A stretch of DNA of 64,000 nucleotides from Methylobacterium brachiatum. Its GTDB lineage: Bacteria; Pseudomonadota; Alphaproteobacteria; Rhizobiales; Beijerinckiaceae. The notes beneath the pieces are model-generated. The model worked only from the letters and a program-made list of their open reading frames with translations, did not search any database and was not told the DNA's origin. The stretch is from assembly GCF_020523825.1 (NCBI RefSeq), contig NZ_JAJALK010000003.1:1-64000 (forward strand), in the 5' to 3' direction. Of the stretch, positions 9,887 through 19,111 are shown one piece after another. The position numbers and the translations under genes were made by a program. Positions within the stretch are counted from its first letter, which is position 1, and each line of letters starts with the position of its first letter.

Positions 9887-10264
9887 ATGAGGACGGTGTT
9901 TGCGGTTGCCATTCTGGTCGGATCGACCATCGGGGCGATGGCGGCTGATGGGTACGGGAATTATCGGAGCTACTTCGATGAAAAGCCCGCTGCCGGCGAT
10001 CGGACCAAGCTGAAATCCACGAAGACGAAGCGCCATCCCATCGAAGACGTCGATACGCGGCGCTACGACGACGGCGTTGCGACGACGAACCCGGACAATC
10101 TGAAGTTGGGCTACAGGAACCGCGCCGGAATCTACGTGCCGCCCGACTATTCCACCCATCCGCGCGGCTCGGCCGGGGACGGCTTCGGCGGTTCGACCGC
10201 CGAATCGTATGGCAGCTTCAGCGCGCCCAATCCCTTCGTCGGCCCGCTCGGCACGCGCCGTTGA
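9887..10264 (+). CDS. Small secreted protein of unknown function
   Basis: 125 residues with a clean signal peptide (MRTVFAVAILVGSTIGAMA, cleavage probably before ADGYG). The mature part is polar, rich in Tyr, Gly, Asp and Arg, and has no cysteine, repeat or recognizable domain. ATG 9887 is preceded by GAGGGTGGGG, a good ribosome binding site; an upstream in-frame start at 9869 would spoil the signal peptide. It is divergent from the DegP-like protease, which hints at an envelope role, but no function can be assigned. Confidence 0.75.
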   Translation: MRTVFAVAILVGSTIGAMAADGYGNYRSYFDEKPAAGDRTKLKSTKTKRHPIEDVDTRRYDDGVATTNPDNLKLGYRNRAGIYVPPDYSTHPRGSAGDGFGGSTAESYGSFSAPNPFVGPLGTRR

Positions 10265-10302
10265 GGTCGGGTTTGGCCATCCAGCGGCTCAGTCCCACCA
10301 CC

Positions 10303-10404
10303 GGCCTCATCCCGAGGAGCTGGCGCAAAAGCGTAGGCCTCGAAGGAGCCCTCCAGAAAGATCAACGATCCCTGGCGGTCTCCTTCAATGCCCGCTGTTG
10401 AGGG
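10303..10404. repeat. Degenerate copy of an intergenic palindromic repeat
   Basis: Lies between the convergent secreted-protein gene and valS. It shares CCTCATCCCGAGGAGC, GCGTAGGCCTCGAAGGAG, CCCTCCAG and GATCCCTGG with the better preserved copy at 58198-58312. The 5' half is intact; the 3' half (from about 10370) has decayed, so the full cruciform no longer forms. Confidence 0.7.
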
Positions 10405-10467
10405 CGCTTCGGGATCGAAAGGTCGCGCAGGTTACGCGACGCGGCTTAAGGCGGCCGCGCCAGCGGC

Positions 10468-13185
10468 CTAATCCCCGCTGAGCCGGGCCAGCGCTTCCTC
10501 GATCTTCACGAGCCGCGCGGCTTCGGCCTCCCGGCGCTCGCGGTTCTCCTCGATGATCTCCTCGGGGGCGCGGGCGACGAAATCGGCGTTGCCGAGCTTG
10601 GCGTCGATCTTCTTGATCTCGCCCTGCGCCTTGCCCTGCTCCTTCTTCAGGCGCGCGACCTCGGCGGTGAGGTCGACGATGCCTTCGAGCGGCAGGGCCG
10701 CGACGCTGCCGCGCACGAGGAGCTGCACCGAGTTCTTCGGCGGCGTCTCCGAAAAGGTGATCTCCGAGAGCCGGGCCAGCCGCAGCAGCGTGTCCCGCCA
10801 GGCCTCGACCCGGGCGCGGACCTCGGGGGACGCCCCGACCATCACCAGGGGGATCTGCGCGGCGGCCGGGACGCTGGTCTCGGAACGGGCCGAGCGGACC
10901 TGGGTGACGAGATCGACCACGAAGCCGACCTCGGCCTCGGCGCCGGCATCCGCGAGCCCGGCCAGATCCGGCCAGGCCGCGAGGGTCAGGAGGCCGCGTT
11001 CGGGCAGCGCCGCGCCCTTGATCGCCCAGAGCTCCTCCGTGAGGAACGGCATGAACGGGTGCAGAAGCTTGGCGACCTGATCGATCAGGAACGCCACGGT
11101 CGTCTGGGTCTCGGCCCGCACGGTCGGATCCACGCCCTCGCCCTGGAGCACGGGCTTGGCCAGCTCGAGATACCAGTCGCAGAAGATGTTCCAGACGAAC
11201 CGGTAGGCGGCGCTCGCCGCATCGTTGAACCGGTAGGCTTCGAGGGCCGCCGTCACCTCGCCCACGGCCCGGGCGGCCTCGGTGAGCGCCCAGCGGTTGA
11301 TCGCCCCGGTGATCGCCCGCGGATCGTAGGCGGGATCGAGCTGGCAGCCGTTCAGCTCGGCGAAGCGGGCGGCGTTCCAGAGCTTGGTCGCGAAGTTGCG
11401 GTAGCCCTGGACCCGGTCGGTGGACAGCTTGATGTCGCGGCCCTGGACCGCGAGCGCGCAGAGGGTGAAGCGCAGGGCATCGGCCCCGACCTGATCGATC
11501 AGCTCGAGGGGATCGACGACGTTGCCCTTCGACTTCGACATCTTGGCGCCGGAGGCGTCGCGCACCAGCGTGTGCAGGTAGACCGTGTCGAACGGCGCCC
11601 GGTCGGTGAGGTGCAGGCCCATCATCATCATCCGGGCGACCCAGAAGAACAGGATGTCCTTGCCGGTCACCAGGGCGTTGGTCGGGTAGAAGCGGGCGAG
11701 TTCCGGGGTCGAATCCGGCCAGCCCAGGGTCGAGAACGGCCACAGTGCGGAGGAGAACCACGTGTCGAGGACGTCCTCGTCGCGGGTCAGGGGCACCGGC
11801 TTGCCGTGCTTCGCCGCGGCCAGGGCCAGCGCCTCGGCCTCGCTCTCGGCCACGAAGATCCCACCCTCGTCATCGTACCAGACCGGGATCTGGTGGCCCC
11901 ACCAGAGCTGGCGCGAGATGCACCAGGGCTCGATATGGGTGAGCCACTGGAAGAAGATCTTCTCGTAGTTCTCGGGGACGAACTTGGTCTGGCCGTCGCG
12001 CACCGCCTGGAGCGCGCGCTCGGCCAGCGGCTTGACGTTCACGTACCATTGGTCGGTGAGATAGGGCTCGATGACCACGCCCGAGCGGTCGCCGTGCGGC
12101 ACCGCATGGGTGTTCGGCTCGATGGCGCGCAGGCGCCCGCGCGCCTCCATCAGGGCGACGACCTCCTTGCGCGCCTGCGCCCGGTCGAGCCCGTGAAGCG
12201 CCAGGGCCTCGGGCTCGGGCGACGCGTCGGCCAGGAACGCCGCATTGCCGTCGAGCAGCATCCGGCCCTCGGGATCGAGGATGTTGATCACCCCGAGATT
12301 GCGCCGCCGGCCGACATCGAAGTCGTTGAAATCGTGGGCGGGCGTGATCTTGACCGCGCCGGTGCCCTTCTCGGGATCCGAATATTCGTCGGCGACGATC
12401 GGGATCAGGCGACCGACCAGGGGCAGGCGGACCTGCTTGCCGACGAGCGCCGTGTAGCGCGCATCCTCGGGATGGACCGCGATGCCGGTATCGCCCAGCA
12501 TCGTCTCGGGCCGGGTGGTGGCGACCGTGATGATCGCGCCGGTCTCGGCCCCGGTCTCATCCACCACCGGATAGTCGAAGTGCCAGAGATGGCCCTTGGT
12601 CTCGATCTGCTGGACCTCGAGGTCCGAGATCGCGGTCTGGAACTTCGGATCCCAGTTCACCAGCCGCTTGTCGCGGTAGATCAGCCCCTGGCGGTGCAGA
12701 TCCACGAAGGTCTTGAGCACGGCGCGGCTCAGGCCCTCGTCCATGGTGAAGCGCTCCCGCGACCAGTCGCAGGAGGCGCCGAGCCGCTTGAGCTGGTTGA
12801 CGATCGCGCCGCCGGATTCGGCCTTCCAGGCCCAGACCTTCTCGACGAAGGCCGCCCGGCCGATCTCGCGGCGGCCGGGCTCCTGGCGCTCCATCATCCG
12901 GCGCTCGACCACCATCTGGGTGGCGATGCCGGCGTGGTCGGTGCCGGGCTGCCAGAGCACGTCCTTGCCGCGCATCCGCTCGAACCGGCACAGCACGTCC
13001 TGGAGCGTGTTGTTGAGCGCGTGGCCCATATGCAGCGAGCCCGTCACGTTCGGCGGCGGGATCACGATGCAGTAGGGCGGGGCGCCGGCGCGCTCGGGCC
13101 GGCCGGCGCGGAAGGCGTCCGCCTCAGCCCAGGCGGCGGAGATCCGCGCCTCGACGGAGGCGGGCTCGAAGGTCTTGTCCATCAT
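10468..13185 (-). CDS. valS: Valyl-tRNA synthetase
   Basis: 905-residue class I aminoacyl-tRNA synthetase charging tRNA-Val. The HIGH-type motif is in PPPNVTGSLHMGHALNNT near the N-terminus and the KMSKS loop in KMSKSKGNVVDP. The editing (CP1) domain lies between (TTRPETMLGDTGIAVHPED), and a C-terminal coiled tail (LTAEVARLKKEQGKAQGEIK) is present, as usual for ValS. ATG 13185 or the adjacent ATG 13182 is the start. It lies downstream of popZ and tolC on the same strand, a gene order common in Hyphomicrobiales. Confidence 0.97.
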   Translation of the reverse strand: MMDKTFEPASVEARISAAWAEADAFRAGRPERAGAPPYCIVIPPPNVTGSLHMGHALNNTLQDVLCRFERMRGKDVLWQPGTDHAGIATQMVVERRMMERQEPGRREIGRAAFVEKVWAWKAESGGAIVNQLKRLGASCDWSRERFTMDEGLSRAVLKTFVDLHRQGLIYRDKRLVNWDPKFQTAISDLEVQQIETKGHLWHFDYPVVDETGAETGAIITVATTRPETMLGDTGIAVHPEDARYTALVGKQVRLPLVGRLIPIVADEYSDPEKGTGAVKITPAHDFNDFDVGRRRNLGVINILDPEGRMLLDGNAAFLADASPEPEALALHGLDRAQARKEVVALMEARGRLRAIEPNTHAVPHGDRSGVVIEPYLTDQWYVNVKPLAERALQAVRDGQTKFVPENYEKIFFQWLTHIEPWCISRQLWWGHQIPVWYDDEGGIFVAESEAEALALAAAKHGKPVPLTRDEDVLDTWFSSALWPFSTLGWPDSTPELARFYPTNALVTGKDILFFWVARMMMMGLHLTDRAPFDTVYLHTLVRDASGAKMSKSKGNVVDPLELIDQVGADALRFTLCALAVQGRDIKLSTDRVQGYRNFATKLWNAARFAELNGCQLDPAYDPRAITGAINRWALTEAARAVGEVTAALEAYRFNDAASAAYRFVWNIFCDWYLELAKPVLQGEGVDPTVRAETQTTVAFLIDQVAKLLHPFMPFLTEELWAIKGAALPERGLLTLAAWPDLAGLADAGAEAEVGFVVDLVTQVRSARSETSVPAAAQIPLVMVGASPEVRARVEAWRDTLLRLARLSEITFSETPPKNSVQLLVRGSVAALPLEGIVDLTAEVARLKKEQGKAQGEIKKIDAKLGNADFVARAPEEIIEENRERREAEAARLVKIEEALARLSGD

Positions 13186-13299
13186 CGCGGGTATGGGCCG
13201 GCGCTCGTCCAACAGGTTGGACCCGCTTTCGACCGTCAGGCCGCGTCCGTCAACACGCGCCCGGCACCGGGCAGACCCCCGGGCGGGCGGGCCGGCCGC

Positions 13300-13899
13300 T
13301 CAGCGGCCGCGCGAGACCCGCTCGATCTCGGCGCGCACCAGCCGCTCGACCACGGCCGGCAGGTTGTCGTCGAGCCAGGACTTGAGCATCGGCCGGAGCA
13401 TCTCCTTGACCAGATCCTCGAGGGTGCGGGCGTTCTGGGTCAGGACCGTGTGGGCCAGCAGGTTGAAGGCGCCGTTGACGCTGGCGTCGGTTGCCGGCGA
13501 GATCAGGGTCTCGGCCTCAGGCTCCGGCCGCGGCGGGGCCTGGAAGACCGGCTCCGGCTGCGGCGGCGGGCTCGGCCGCGCGGGCGGGGGCTCCGGCGCG
13601 GGCTCCGGTTCGGCGAAGGCCTCGTCCCCGAAATCGATCGCGTCGAAATCGAGGGGCTCGGGCGTCGGCTCCGGCGGCGGCACGGCGCGGGGCCGCATCA
13701 CCGGCTCGGCGACCTCGGCGAGGTCGAGCACGTCGTCCGGCTCCGGCGCGGGCGCGACCTCGGCGGGCTTGGCCGCCTGATCGTCCGCGATGATCCTCCG
13801 GATCGAGGCCAGGATCTCTTCCATCGAAGGCTCATGCGCCTTCTCGGCAGCCTTGTCCTGGAATTTCGAGTCCGGGATCTTGGGGCTCGCTGCACTCAT
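13300..13899 (-). CDS. popZ: PopZ-type polar organizing protein (DUF2497)
   Basis: 199 residues with the three-part layout of PopZ. A short N-terminal helix EPSMEEILASIRRIIADD (about residues 23-40) is the client-binding region. A long Pro/Glu/Ala-rich disordered linker (about 45-135) follows. The C-terminal helices (AHTVLTQNARTLEDLVKEM, LRPMLKSWLDDNLPAVVERL) drive oligomerization. PopZ condenses at cell poles and anchors ParB-parS and cell-cycle regulators in alphaproteobacteria. The start is ATG 13899. It sits between tolC and valS on the same strand. Identity by both terminal motifs is strong. Confidence 0.9.
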   Translation of the reverse strand: MSAASPKIPDSKFQDKAAEKAHEPSMEEILASIRRIIADDQAAKPAEVAPAPEPDDVLDLAEVAEPVMRPRAVPPPEPTPEPLDFDAIDFGDEAFAEPEPAPEPPPARPSPPPQPEPVFQAPPRPEPEAETLISPATDASVNGAFNLLAHTVLTQNARTLEDLVKEMLRPMLKSWLDDNLPAVVERLVRAEIERVSRGR

Positions 13900-14022
13900 C
13901 AACAGGCGCGCTCGGGCAGGGGATGTTCGGAAGATGACCCGATCGGGCCGCTCGTCAAACAGTATTCCATGCCAATTCGTCGCGGCAAGCGCGCCTGCAA
14001 CACACTCCCCGTGGAAAAGACC

Positions 14023-15684
14023 TCAGCGCCCGTCCGGGGTGCGCAGGCCGAACCACAGATCCTTGACCTGGTCGTAGTGGATCTTGGCGCTGTAGTACTC
14101 CACCGGCAGGGCGGTGAAGCGGGCGGTGAGCTGCCCGATCGACTGGACCACGCCGTAGGAGAAGATCACCCGGTCGCGCTGGGCCAGGATGAGGTTCACC
14201 CGCGAGTTCAGCAATTCCTGCTGCGCGTTGAGCACGTCCAGGGTGGTGCGCTGGCCGACGCGGGCCTCCTCGCGCACGCCGTTCAGCGCCACCTCGTTGG
14301 CCTGGACCTGGGCCTGGGCCGCGATGACCTGCGCCTTGGCGGCCTCGAGCCGGCCCCAGAAATCGACGATCTGCGCCCGGACCTGGTCGCGGACCTGATC
14401 GACCTGGATGCGGTACTGGCCGACCGTCTCCTTGGCCTGACGGATCTGCGCGTAGGTCTGGCCGCCCTCGTAGATCGGGATGTTGAGCCGGCCGCCGACG
14501 AACCCGACGAAGAAGCTCTGGTTCGGCCCGTTCTGGTCGTAGAGCTGGCTGAGCGAGCCCTGCAGGCTGAGCGACGGCGCGAGTTGGCCTTCCAGGATCT
14601 TGACCTGGGCCTCGGCCCCGTCGACCGCGTGGATCGCCGAGACGACCTGCGGATGCTCGCGCAGGCCGATGGCGATCGCCGCGTCGAGGCTGACCGGGAC
14701 GTAGCGGTCCAGGGGCCGGCCCGGGGCCAGCTGGCGCGGCTCGACGCCGATATTCTGGCGGTAGACGCCGATGCTGGTGCGCAGGGTCGATTCCGCGGCG
14801 CTGACCTGGGAGCGCGCGCCGGCGAGCCGGGCTTCCGCCTGGGCGACGTCGGTGCGGGTCACCTCGCCGACGTTGAAGCGGTCGCGCGTCTGGCGCAGCT
14901 GCTCCTCCAGAACCTCGACGTTGTTCCGGTTGAGCTCCAGCGTCGCCGTGTTGCTGAGCACGTTCATATACGCCTGGACGGCGTTGTAGAGCACCGTGAT
15001 CTCGGTGAACCGCAGGGTCTCGCGCTGGCTGTAGACGGTGGATTCGGCCCGACGGACGGAATTGTCGGTCTGGAAGCCGTTGAAGATGGTCTGCGAGACG
15101 GTGAGGCTCGCGCTGCTGGGCAGGTAGGTGGTGCGCGTCGTCCGGTTCGACGTGACGACCTGGGAGGTCACGTCGTTGGTCGTGGTCGCGCCGCCGGCCG
15201 CCTGACCGGCGGTGTTCGAGGCCAGGCCGCCCGCCGAGGTGCCGGTGTTGCCGAGCCCGCCCGCGGCGGTGCCCGTCCCGATCCCGGTCGTGGCGCCGGC
15301 GGCCGCGCCGCCGAGGCCCGAGGCTCCTGCGGAGCCCGCGGTTCCGCCGCCGGTGGTTCCCGTGCTGGCCGTGCTCGCACCTGTGCTGGTCGCCCCGGCG
15401 GCCGCGGAAACGGAGCTGCCGCTGCGGGTCTGGAGATACTGCACGCCGATCGAGGCGCCGACATTGACCTGCGGCCGGTAGCCCGACTGCGCGATGGCGA
15501 CGTTCTCGTCGACCGCGCGGACGCCGGCGCGGCCGGCGTTCAGAGACGGGTTGCCCTGGTAAGCCTTGGCGAGAGCGCTCTCCAATGTCTCGGCAATAGA
15601 AGGATTCGTCGCAAAAATCGCGAGTCCGGACGCTATTCCGATGATTCGGAGCGCGGGGCAACTCGCTGGTGGACGTATTGTCAC
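14023..15684 (-). CDS. tolC: TolC-family outer membrane efflux/secretion channel
   Basis: 553 residues forming the outer-membrane exit duct for type I secretion and efflux. A signal peptide (to about NPSIA-E, residue 31) precedes two outer-membrane-efflux repeats with long helical hairpins. GTG 15684 is preferred: AAGGGC lies about ten bases before it and it gives a proper signal peptide; TTG 15741 would add 19 residues. Residues 88-168 are almost only Gly, Ala, Ser and Thr, inserted between the first barrel strand (PQVNVGASIGVQY) and the next (YLPSSASLTVSQTIFNGF), where an external loop is expected. Downstream are popZ and valS. Confidence 0.93.
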   Translation of the reverse strand: MTIRPPASCPALRIIGIASGLAIFATNPSIAETLESALAKAYQGNPSLNAGRAGVRAVDENVAIAQSGYRPQVNVGASIGVQYLQTRSGSSVSAAAGATSTGASTASTGTTGGGTAGSAGASGLGGAAAGATTGIGTGTAAGGLGNTGTSAGGLASNTAGQAAGGATTTNDVTSQVVTSNRTTRTTYLPSSASLTVSQTIFNGFQTDNSVRRAESTVYSQRETLRFTEITVLYNAVQAYMNVLSNTATLELNRNNVEVLEEQLRQTRDRFNVGEVTRTDVAQAEARLAGARSQVSAAESTLRTSIGVYRQNIGVEPRQLAPGRPLDRYVPVSLDAAIAIGLREHPQVVSAIHAVDGAEAQVKILEGQLAPSLSLQGSLSQLYDQNGPNQSFFVGFVGGRLNIPIYEGGQTYAQIRQAKETVGQYRIQVDQVRDQVRAQIVDFWGRLEAAKAQVIAAQAQVQANEVALNGVREEARVGQRTTLDVLNAQQELLNSRVNLILAQRDRVIFSYGVVQSIGQLTARFTALPVEYYSAKIHYDQVKDLWFGLRTPDGR

Positions 15685-16402
15685 GATAACAAGCCCTTGC
15701 GGTCTCTTAACGGTCCGGATGTCCGCCACGAAAACGGCCAAGGTACGGCGTTACGCAGGGATCCGATCAAGCCCGCCCCACCGTCACGCTTAGCGCAAAA
15801 CCGCCGGTTTGGCTCGGGCTTGCCTGGCGCTGGCGTCGAAATGTGGCGCGTTGGGGCATTAAGGTGACACATGGCGGGCCGGCCCGGGGGCGCACTCGCC
15901 ACGGCGCTACGGCCGGCATCGCGAACGGCCGTTTCGCCCATGTTTCGAACGGGTTGGCGCTGCTCGGATTGTGCCGAGCCAAGGGGAAGAAGACCCGTGC
16001 CGCCCGACCCGCGGCACGTCTTCCGCGGGCGCGTTCCGGCTGGCATGGGCGAGGTCTGCCCCGTTTGCGCTGTCGTCGACACGGTCTCGATGTGTCGAGC
16101 CGTCCAACGCTGCGGTGAATCAGGCTTAAGCCGCCTATTTGCCCCGGCAATCTCAGTCTTTGGAGGGCTGACGATACCGCTTTCGGTCCGGTCGTCCCGC
16201 GCCGTCGCGCAGAAGCCAAGGCATCGTGCAGCTTCAGGCCACGCCTGCCGCAAGACCGCTTCGCGACGCCCTTATGGGCGAGAAGGGCGGGGCGCCATCG
16301 CAGCGCGGGGAATAGTCGGATCTCCGAAGATCAGGCCCCCGGGACGAAGGCCAGCCGCCTGCCGGTGCCGAACCCGGACGCCGCCATCGATCCGCTGACG
16401 GC
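15685..16402. other. 718-base gap upstream of tolC
   Basis: Several open frames on both strands are rich in Arg/Ala/Gly and resemble no protein family; I take them as non-coding. Many Hyphomicrobiales carry a pcm gene at this position; here the pcm-type gene is at 28074. No RNA gene was recognized. Confidence 0.5.
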
Positions 16403-16714
16403 TCAGTGCGTCCAGGGGGCCGTGCGGTTGAACTTGAAGTTGTCGGAGTAGGACAGGCCCTTGCGGGAGACCGGCTTGGCCGGCTGCTCGACCCGGTAGG
16501 CGATGCCTTCGCGCTTGGCGTAGGCCACCGCCTCCTCCTCCGTGTCGAACTCCAGACGGACCTGCTGCATCATGTCGGCCGACCCGTTCCAGCCCATCAG
16601 CGGATCGATCTCACGCGGGCTGGTCGGGTCGAATTCCAGGATCCACTGCTTGGTGCGGGCCATGCCCGACTGGGTGGCGTCCCGGGACGGGCGGAAGATG
16701 CGGGCGCTCGGCAT
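16403..16714 (-). CDS. Complex I accessory subunit, NDUFS4-like (ETC complex I subunit family)
   Basis: 103 residues matching the alphaproteobacterial homologue of mitochondrial NDUFS4, a peripheral subunit of NADH:quinone oxidoreductase. Typical segments are ARIFRPSRDATQSG, KQWILEFDP, the WNGSADMMQQVRLEF core, EEEAVAYAKREGIAYRV, and the C-terminal YSDNFKFNRTAPWTH. ATG 16714 is chosen because upstream codons run into the neighbouring tRNA gene. It is a single gene, 26 bases downstream of tRNA-Pro on the same strand. Confidence 0.92.
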   Translation of the reverse strand: MPSARIFRPSRDATQSGMARTKQWILEFDPTSPREIDPLMGWNGSADMMQQVRLEFDTEEEAVAYAKREGIAYRVEQPAKPVSRKGLSYSDNFKFNRTAPWTH

Positions 16715-16740
16715 CTGGTCTCGACAAGCTCCTGATCGAA

Positions 16741-16817
<77 letters not shown>

Positions 16818-17264
16818 ACACCCCGTTACGGGCTCCGATCCCTAGCGTTTCGCCGGTTCGGGCGCAACGGGGCACCGGGCCACGGGGGCTATCCCACGCC
16901 GGGATTAACCGTCCCGCAGTCGTGGGCCGCTCAAAAATCCTTCGATCACTTGTCAGACAATTCAACGGCGGCTAAGGTCTTTATCGGGACGGCGAGGGCT
17001 GATTCTCGCACCGACGAACCGACTGCATATCCATTGGGGGGCGGTGGAGACGCGGCGCGGTGACCAGCGGTGGGGGATCTTGGTCCTCGTCGCTCCCGTG
17101 TACGGCGTTGCGCTGCTCATCGCCGGTCCTCAATACGCTTCGATACCTGCTGCGGACGCAGCACCCTCGGCAACGCGGCTCGTTGCGTCTGGCGTCTCCG
17201 CGGCGATCTTGTATCGCGGTCACGCCCTGGCCGGATCCACCGGCCGGTGTGAGGAGATCAGCCC
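16818..17264. other. Gap between tRNA-Pro and the lactonase gene
   Basis: 447 bases. The tRNA promoter should lie at its left end, and GAGGAG at 17251-17256 serves the next gene. A frame from GTG 17044 reads through into the lactonase in the wrong phase and is not believable. Nothing else recognized. Confidence 0.5.
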
Positions 17265-18203
17265 GTGTGGACGCCGAGCGCGCTCTATCCCGATCCGGCC
17301 GTCGAGATTCTCGACGCTTCGTTCGCCCGCTACCGGGTGTTCAGCGCCGCGGTCGAGCGGCTCGCCACCGGCTTCCGCTGGTGCGAGGGCCCGGTCTGGT
17401 TCGGGGACGGGCGCTATCTCCTGTGGAGCGACATCCCCAACAACCGGATCCTGCGCTGGGACGAGGAGAGCAACGCAATCGGCGTGTTCCGCAGGCCGTC
17501 GGGATTCGCCAACGGCAACACCCGCGACCGGCAGGGGCGGCTCGTCACCTGCGAGCATGGCGGCCGCCGGATCGTGCGCACCGAGTATGACGGGGCGCTC
17601 ACGGTGCTGGCGGATTCCTTCGACGGCAGACGCCTCAACTCGCCGAACGATGTCGTCACCGCCCGGGACGGCTCGGTCTGGTTCACCGATCCGACCTTCG
17701 GCATCGCCGGGTTCTACGAGGGCGAGCGGGCCGAGTCCGAGCTGCCGCAGAACGTCTACCGCCTGGACGCGGAGACCGGCGCCCTGGAGGTGGTCGCGCA
17801 CGACATCGCCGGGCCGAACGGCCTGTGCTTCTCGCCGGACGAATCGCGTCTCTATCTCGTCGAATCCCGCGGGGAGCCGACCCGGCGCATCGTCGCCTTC
17901 GACGTGGTCGGCGGCCGGGCCCTGCGCGACCGCCGGGTCCTGATCGATGCCGGGCCGGGCACGCCGGACGGGATCCGCTGCGATACCGACGGCAACCTCT
18001 GGTGCGGCTGGGGCATGGGCGACCACGCCCTCGACGGCGTGATGGTGTTCAACCCGGACGGACGCTTGATCGGCCGCATCCGGCTGCCGGAGCGCTGCGC
18101 CAATCTCTGCTTCGGCGGCCGCCACCGGAACCGCCTGTTCATGGCGGCGAGCCAGTCGCTCTATGCCCTCTACGTGGACACCCAGGGCTGCGCCGGCGGC
18201 TGA
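17265..18203 (+). CDS. SMP-30/gluconolactonase family protein
   Basis: 312-residue six-bladed beta-propeller lactonase. Signature parts are FRWCEGPVWFGDGRYLLWSD with the metal-binding Glu, LNSPNDVV, GPNGLCFSPDESRLYLVES, and PDGIRCDTDGNLWCGW with the catalytic Asp. Relatives open sugar lactones such as gluconolactone; the actual substrate is unknown. No signal peptide is seen, so it is probably cytoplasmic. GTG 17265 has GAGGAG nine bases upstream. It stands alone, with a terminator behind it. Confidence 0.92.
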   Translation: MWTPSALYPDPAVEILDASFARYRVFSAAVERLATGFRWCEGPVWFGDGRYLLWSDIPNNRILRWDEESNAIGVFRRPSGFANGNTRDRQGRLVTCEHGGRRIVRTEYDGALTVLADSFDGRRLNSPNDVVTARDGSVWFTDPTFGIAGFYEGERAESELPQNVYRLDAETGALEVVAHDIAGPNGLCFSPDESRLYLVESRGEPTRRIVAFDVVGGRALRDRRVLIDAGPGTPDGIRCDTDGNLWCGWGMGDHALDGVMVFNPDGRLIGRIRLPERCANLCFGGRHRNRLFMAASQSLYALYVDTQGCAGG

Positions 18204-18277
18204 TGCCGCGCTGGCGCGGCGGGCCTTCGACCATGCTTGACCGGGGCGGGTCGCAGGCCCACCTCCCCAGCGCCGGG

Positions 18278-18332
18278 GCCCGGGCCTCCTTCCGGATCGC
18301 GGATCCCCGAGGAGGCGCCGGGGCTTTGTTTT
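18278..18332 (+). terminator. Probable rho-independent terminator after the lactonase gene
   Basis: GCCCGGGCCTCCT (18278-18290) pairs with AGGAGGCGCCGGGGC (18310-18324) with two bulged bases, followed by TTTGTTTT. It lies 75 bases past the lactonase stop. Confidence 0.6.
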
Positions 18333-18396
18333 GGCATCATCGTTTCCGAACGCCGGCACGACCGTCCGGGATGATGCGTCAGCGGGACACAATCCG

Positions 18397-19104
18397 ATGA
18401 TCGATCTGTACTATTGGCCGACGCCGAACGGCCACAAGGTCACGATGTTCCTCGAGGAGGCCGGCGTTCCGTATCGGATCAAGCCGGTCAACATCGGTAA
18501 AGGCGAACAATTCAACCCGGACTTTCTCAAGATCGCCCCGAACAACCGCATGCCGGCGATCGTCGACGACGAGCCGGCCGACGGCGGCGCGCCGGTTTCT
18601 CTGTTCGAATCGGGCGCGATCCTGTTGTATCTCGCCGAGAAGACCGGGCGCTTCATCGCGGGCGATCTGCGCGGCCGGGCCGAGGTGCTGCAATGGCTGT
18701 TCTGGCAGATGGGTGGCCTCGGGCCGATGCTCGGCCAGAACCATCACTTCTCGCAATATGCCCCCGAGAAGATCGACTACGCGATCAAGCGCTACGTGAA
18801 CGAGACCAACCGGCTCTACGGCGTGCTCGACCGGCGGCTGGCCGACAGGCCCTTCGTGGCAGGCTCCGAATACTCGATCGCCGACATGGCCTGCTACCCG
18901 TGGATCGTGCCGTGGGAGAAGCAGGGCCAAAAGCTCGACGACCACCCCAACCTCAAGCGCTGGTTCACCGCGATCGCGGAGCGGCCCGGCACCCAGGCGG
19001 CCTATGCCCGGGCGCCCGAGGTCAATCCCGATTACGGCCAGACCATGAGCGAGGACGCCAAGAAGGTGATGTTCGGCCAGACCGCCGCGACCACCAAGCG
19101 CTGA
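18397..19104 (+). CDS. Glutathione S-transferase family protein (YghU/YfcG-like)
   Basis: 235 residues. The thioredoxin-fold N-terminus (LYYWPTPNGHKVTMFLEEAG, then VNIGKGEQFNPDFLKIAPNNRMPAIVDD and FESGAILLYLAEKTG) and the helical C-terminal domain (FVAGSEYSIADMACYPWIVPW) match the nu-class GST group, whose members act as glutathione disulfide-bond oxidoreductases rather than classic transferases. The N-terminal site lacks Cys, as in that group. The start is ATG 18397. A Nudix gene follows seven bases after the stop. Confidence 0.92.
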   Translation: MIDLYYWPTPNGHKVTMFLEEAGVPYRIKPVNIGKGEQFNPDFLKIAPNNRMPAIVDDEPADGGAPVSLFESGAILLYLAEKTGRFIAGDLRGRAEVLQWLFWQMGGLGPMLGQNHHFSQYAPEKIDYAIKRYVNETNRLYGVLDRRLADRPFVAGSEYSIADMACYPWIVPWEKQGQKLDDHPNLKRWFTAIAERPGTQAAYARAPEVNPDYGQTMSEDAKKVMFGQTAATTKR

Positions 19105-19111
19105 CCCGTCC

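Noticed and set aside
11059-15867. A 1602-codon + strand open frame over valS, popZ and tolC
   Set aside because: Antisense to three well-supported - strand genes; its translation is His/Arg/Gly/Asp-rich shadow sequence typical of GC-rich DNA.
15871-16398. A + strand frame with Cys pairs (CSDCAEPRG, CPVCAVVD) in the gap upstream of tolC
   Set aside because: The Cys pairs suggested a zinc ribbon, but spacing and context fit no family and competing frames of similar length exist on the other strand.
17044-17943. Frame starting GTG 17044 with a hydrophobic N-terminus
   Set aside because: It has no stop before running out of phase through the SMP-30 gene, so it cannot be a separate small membrane protein.
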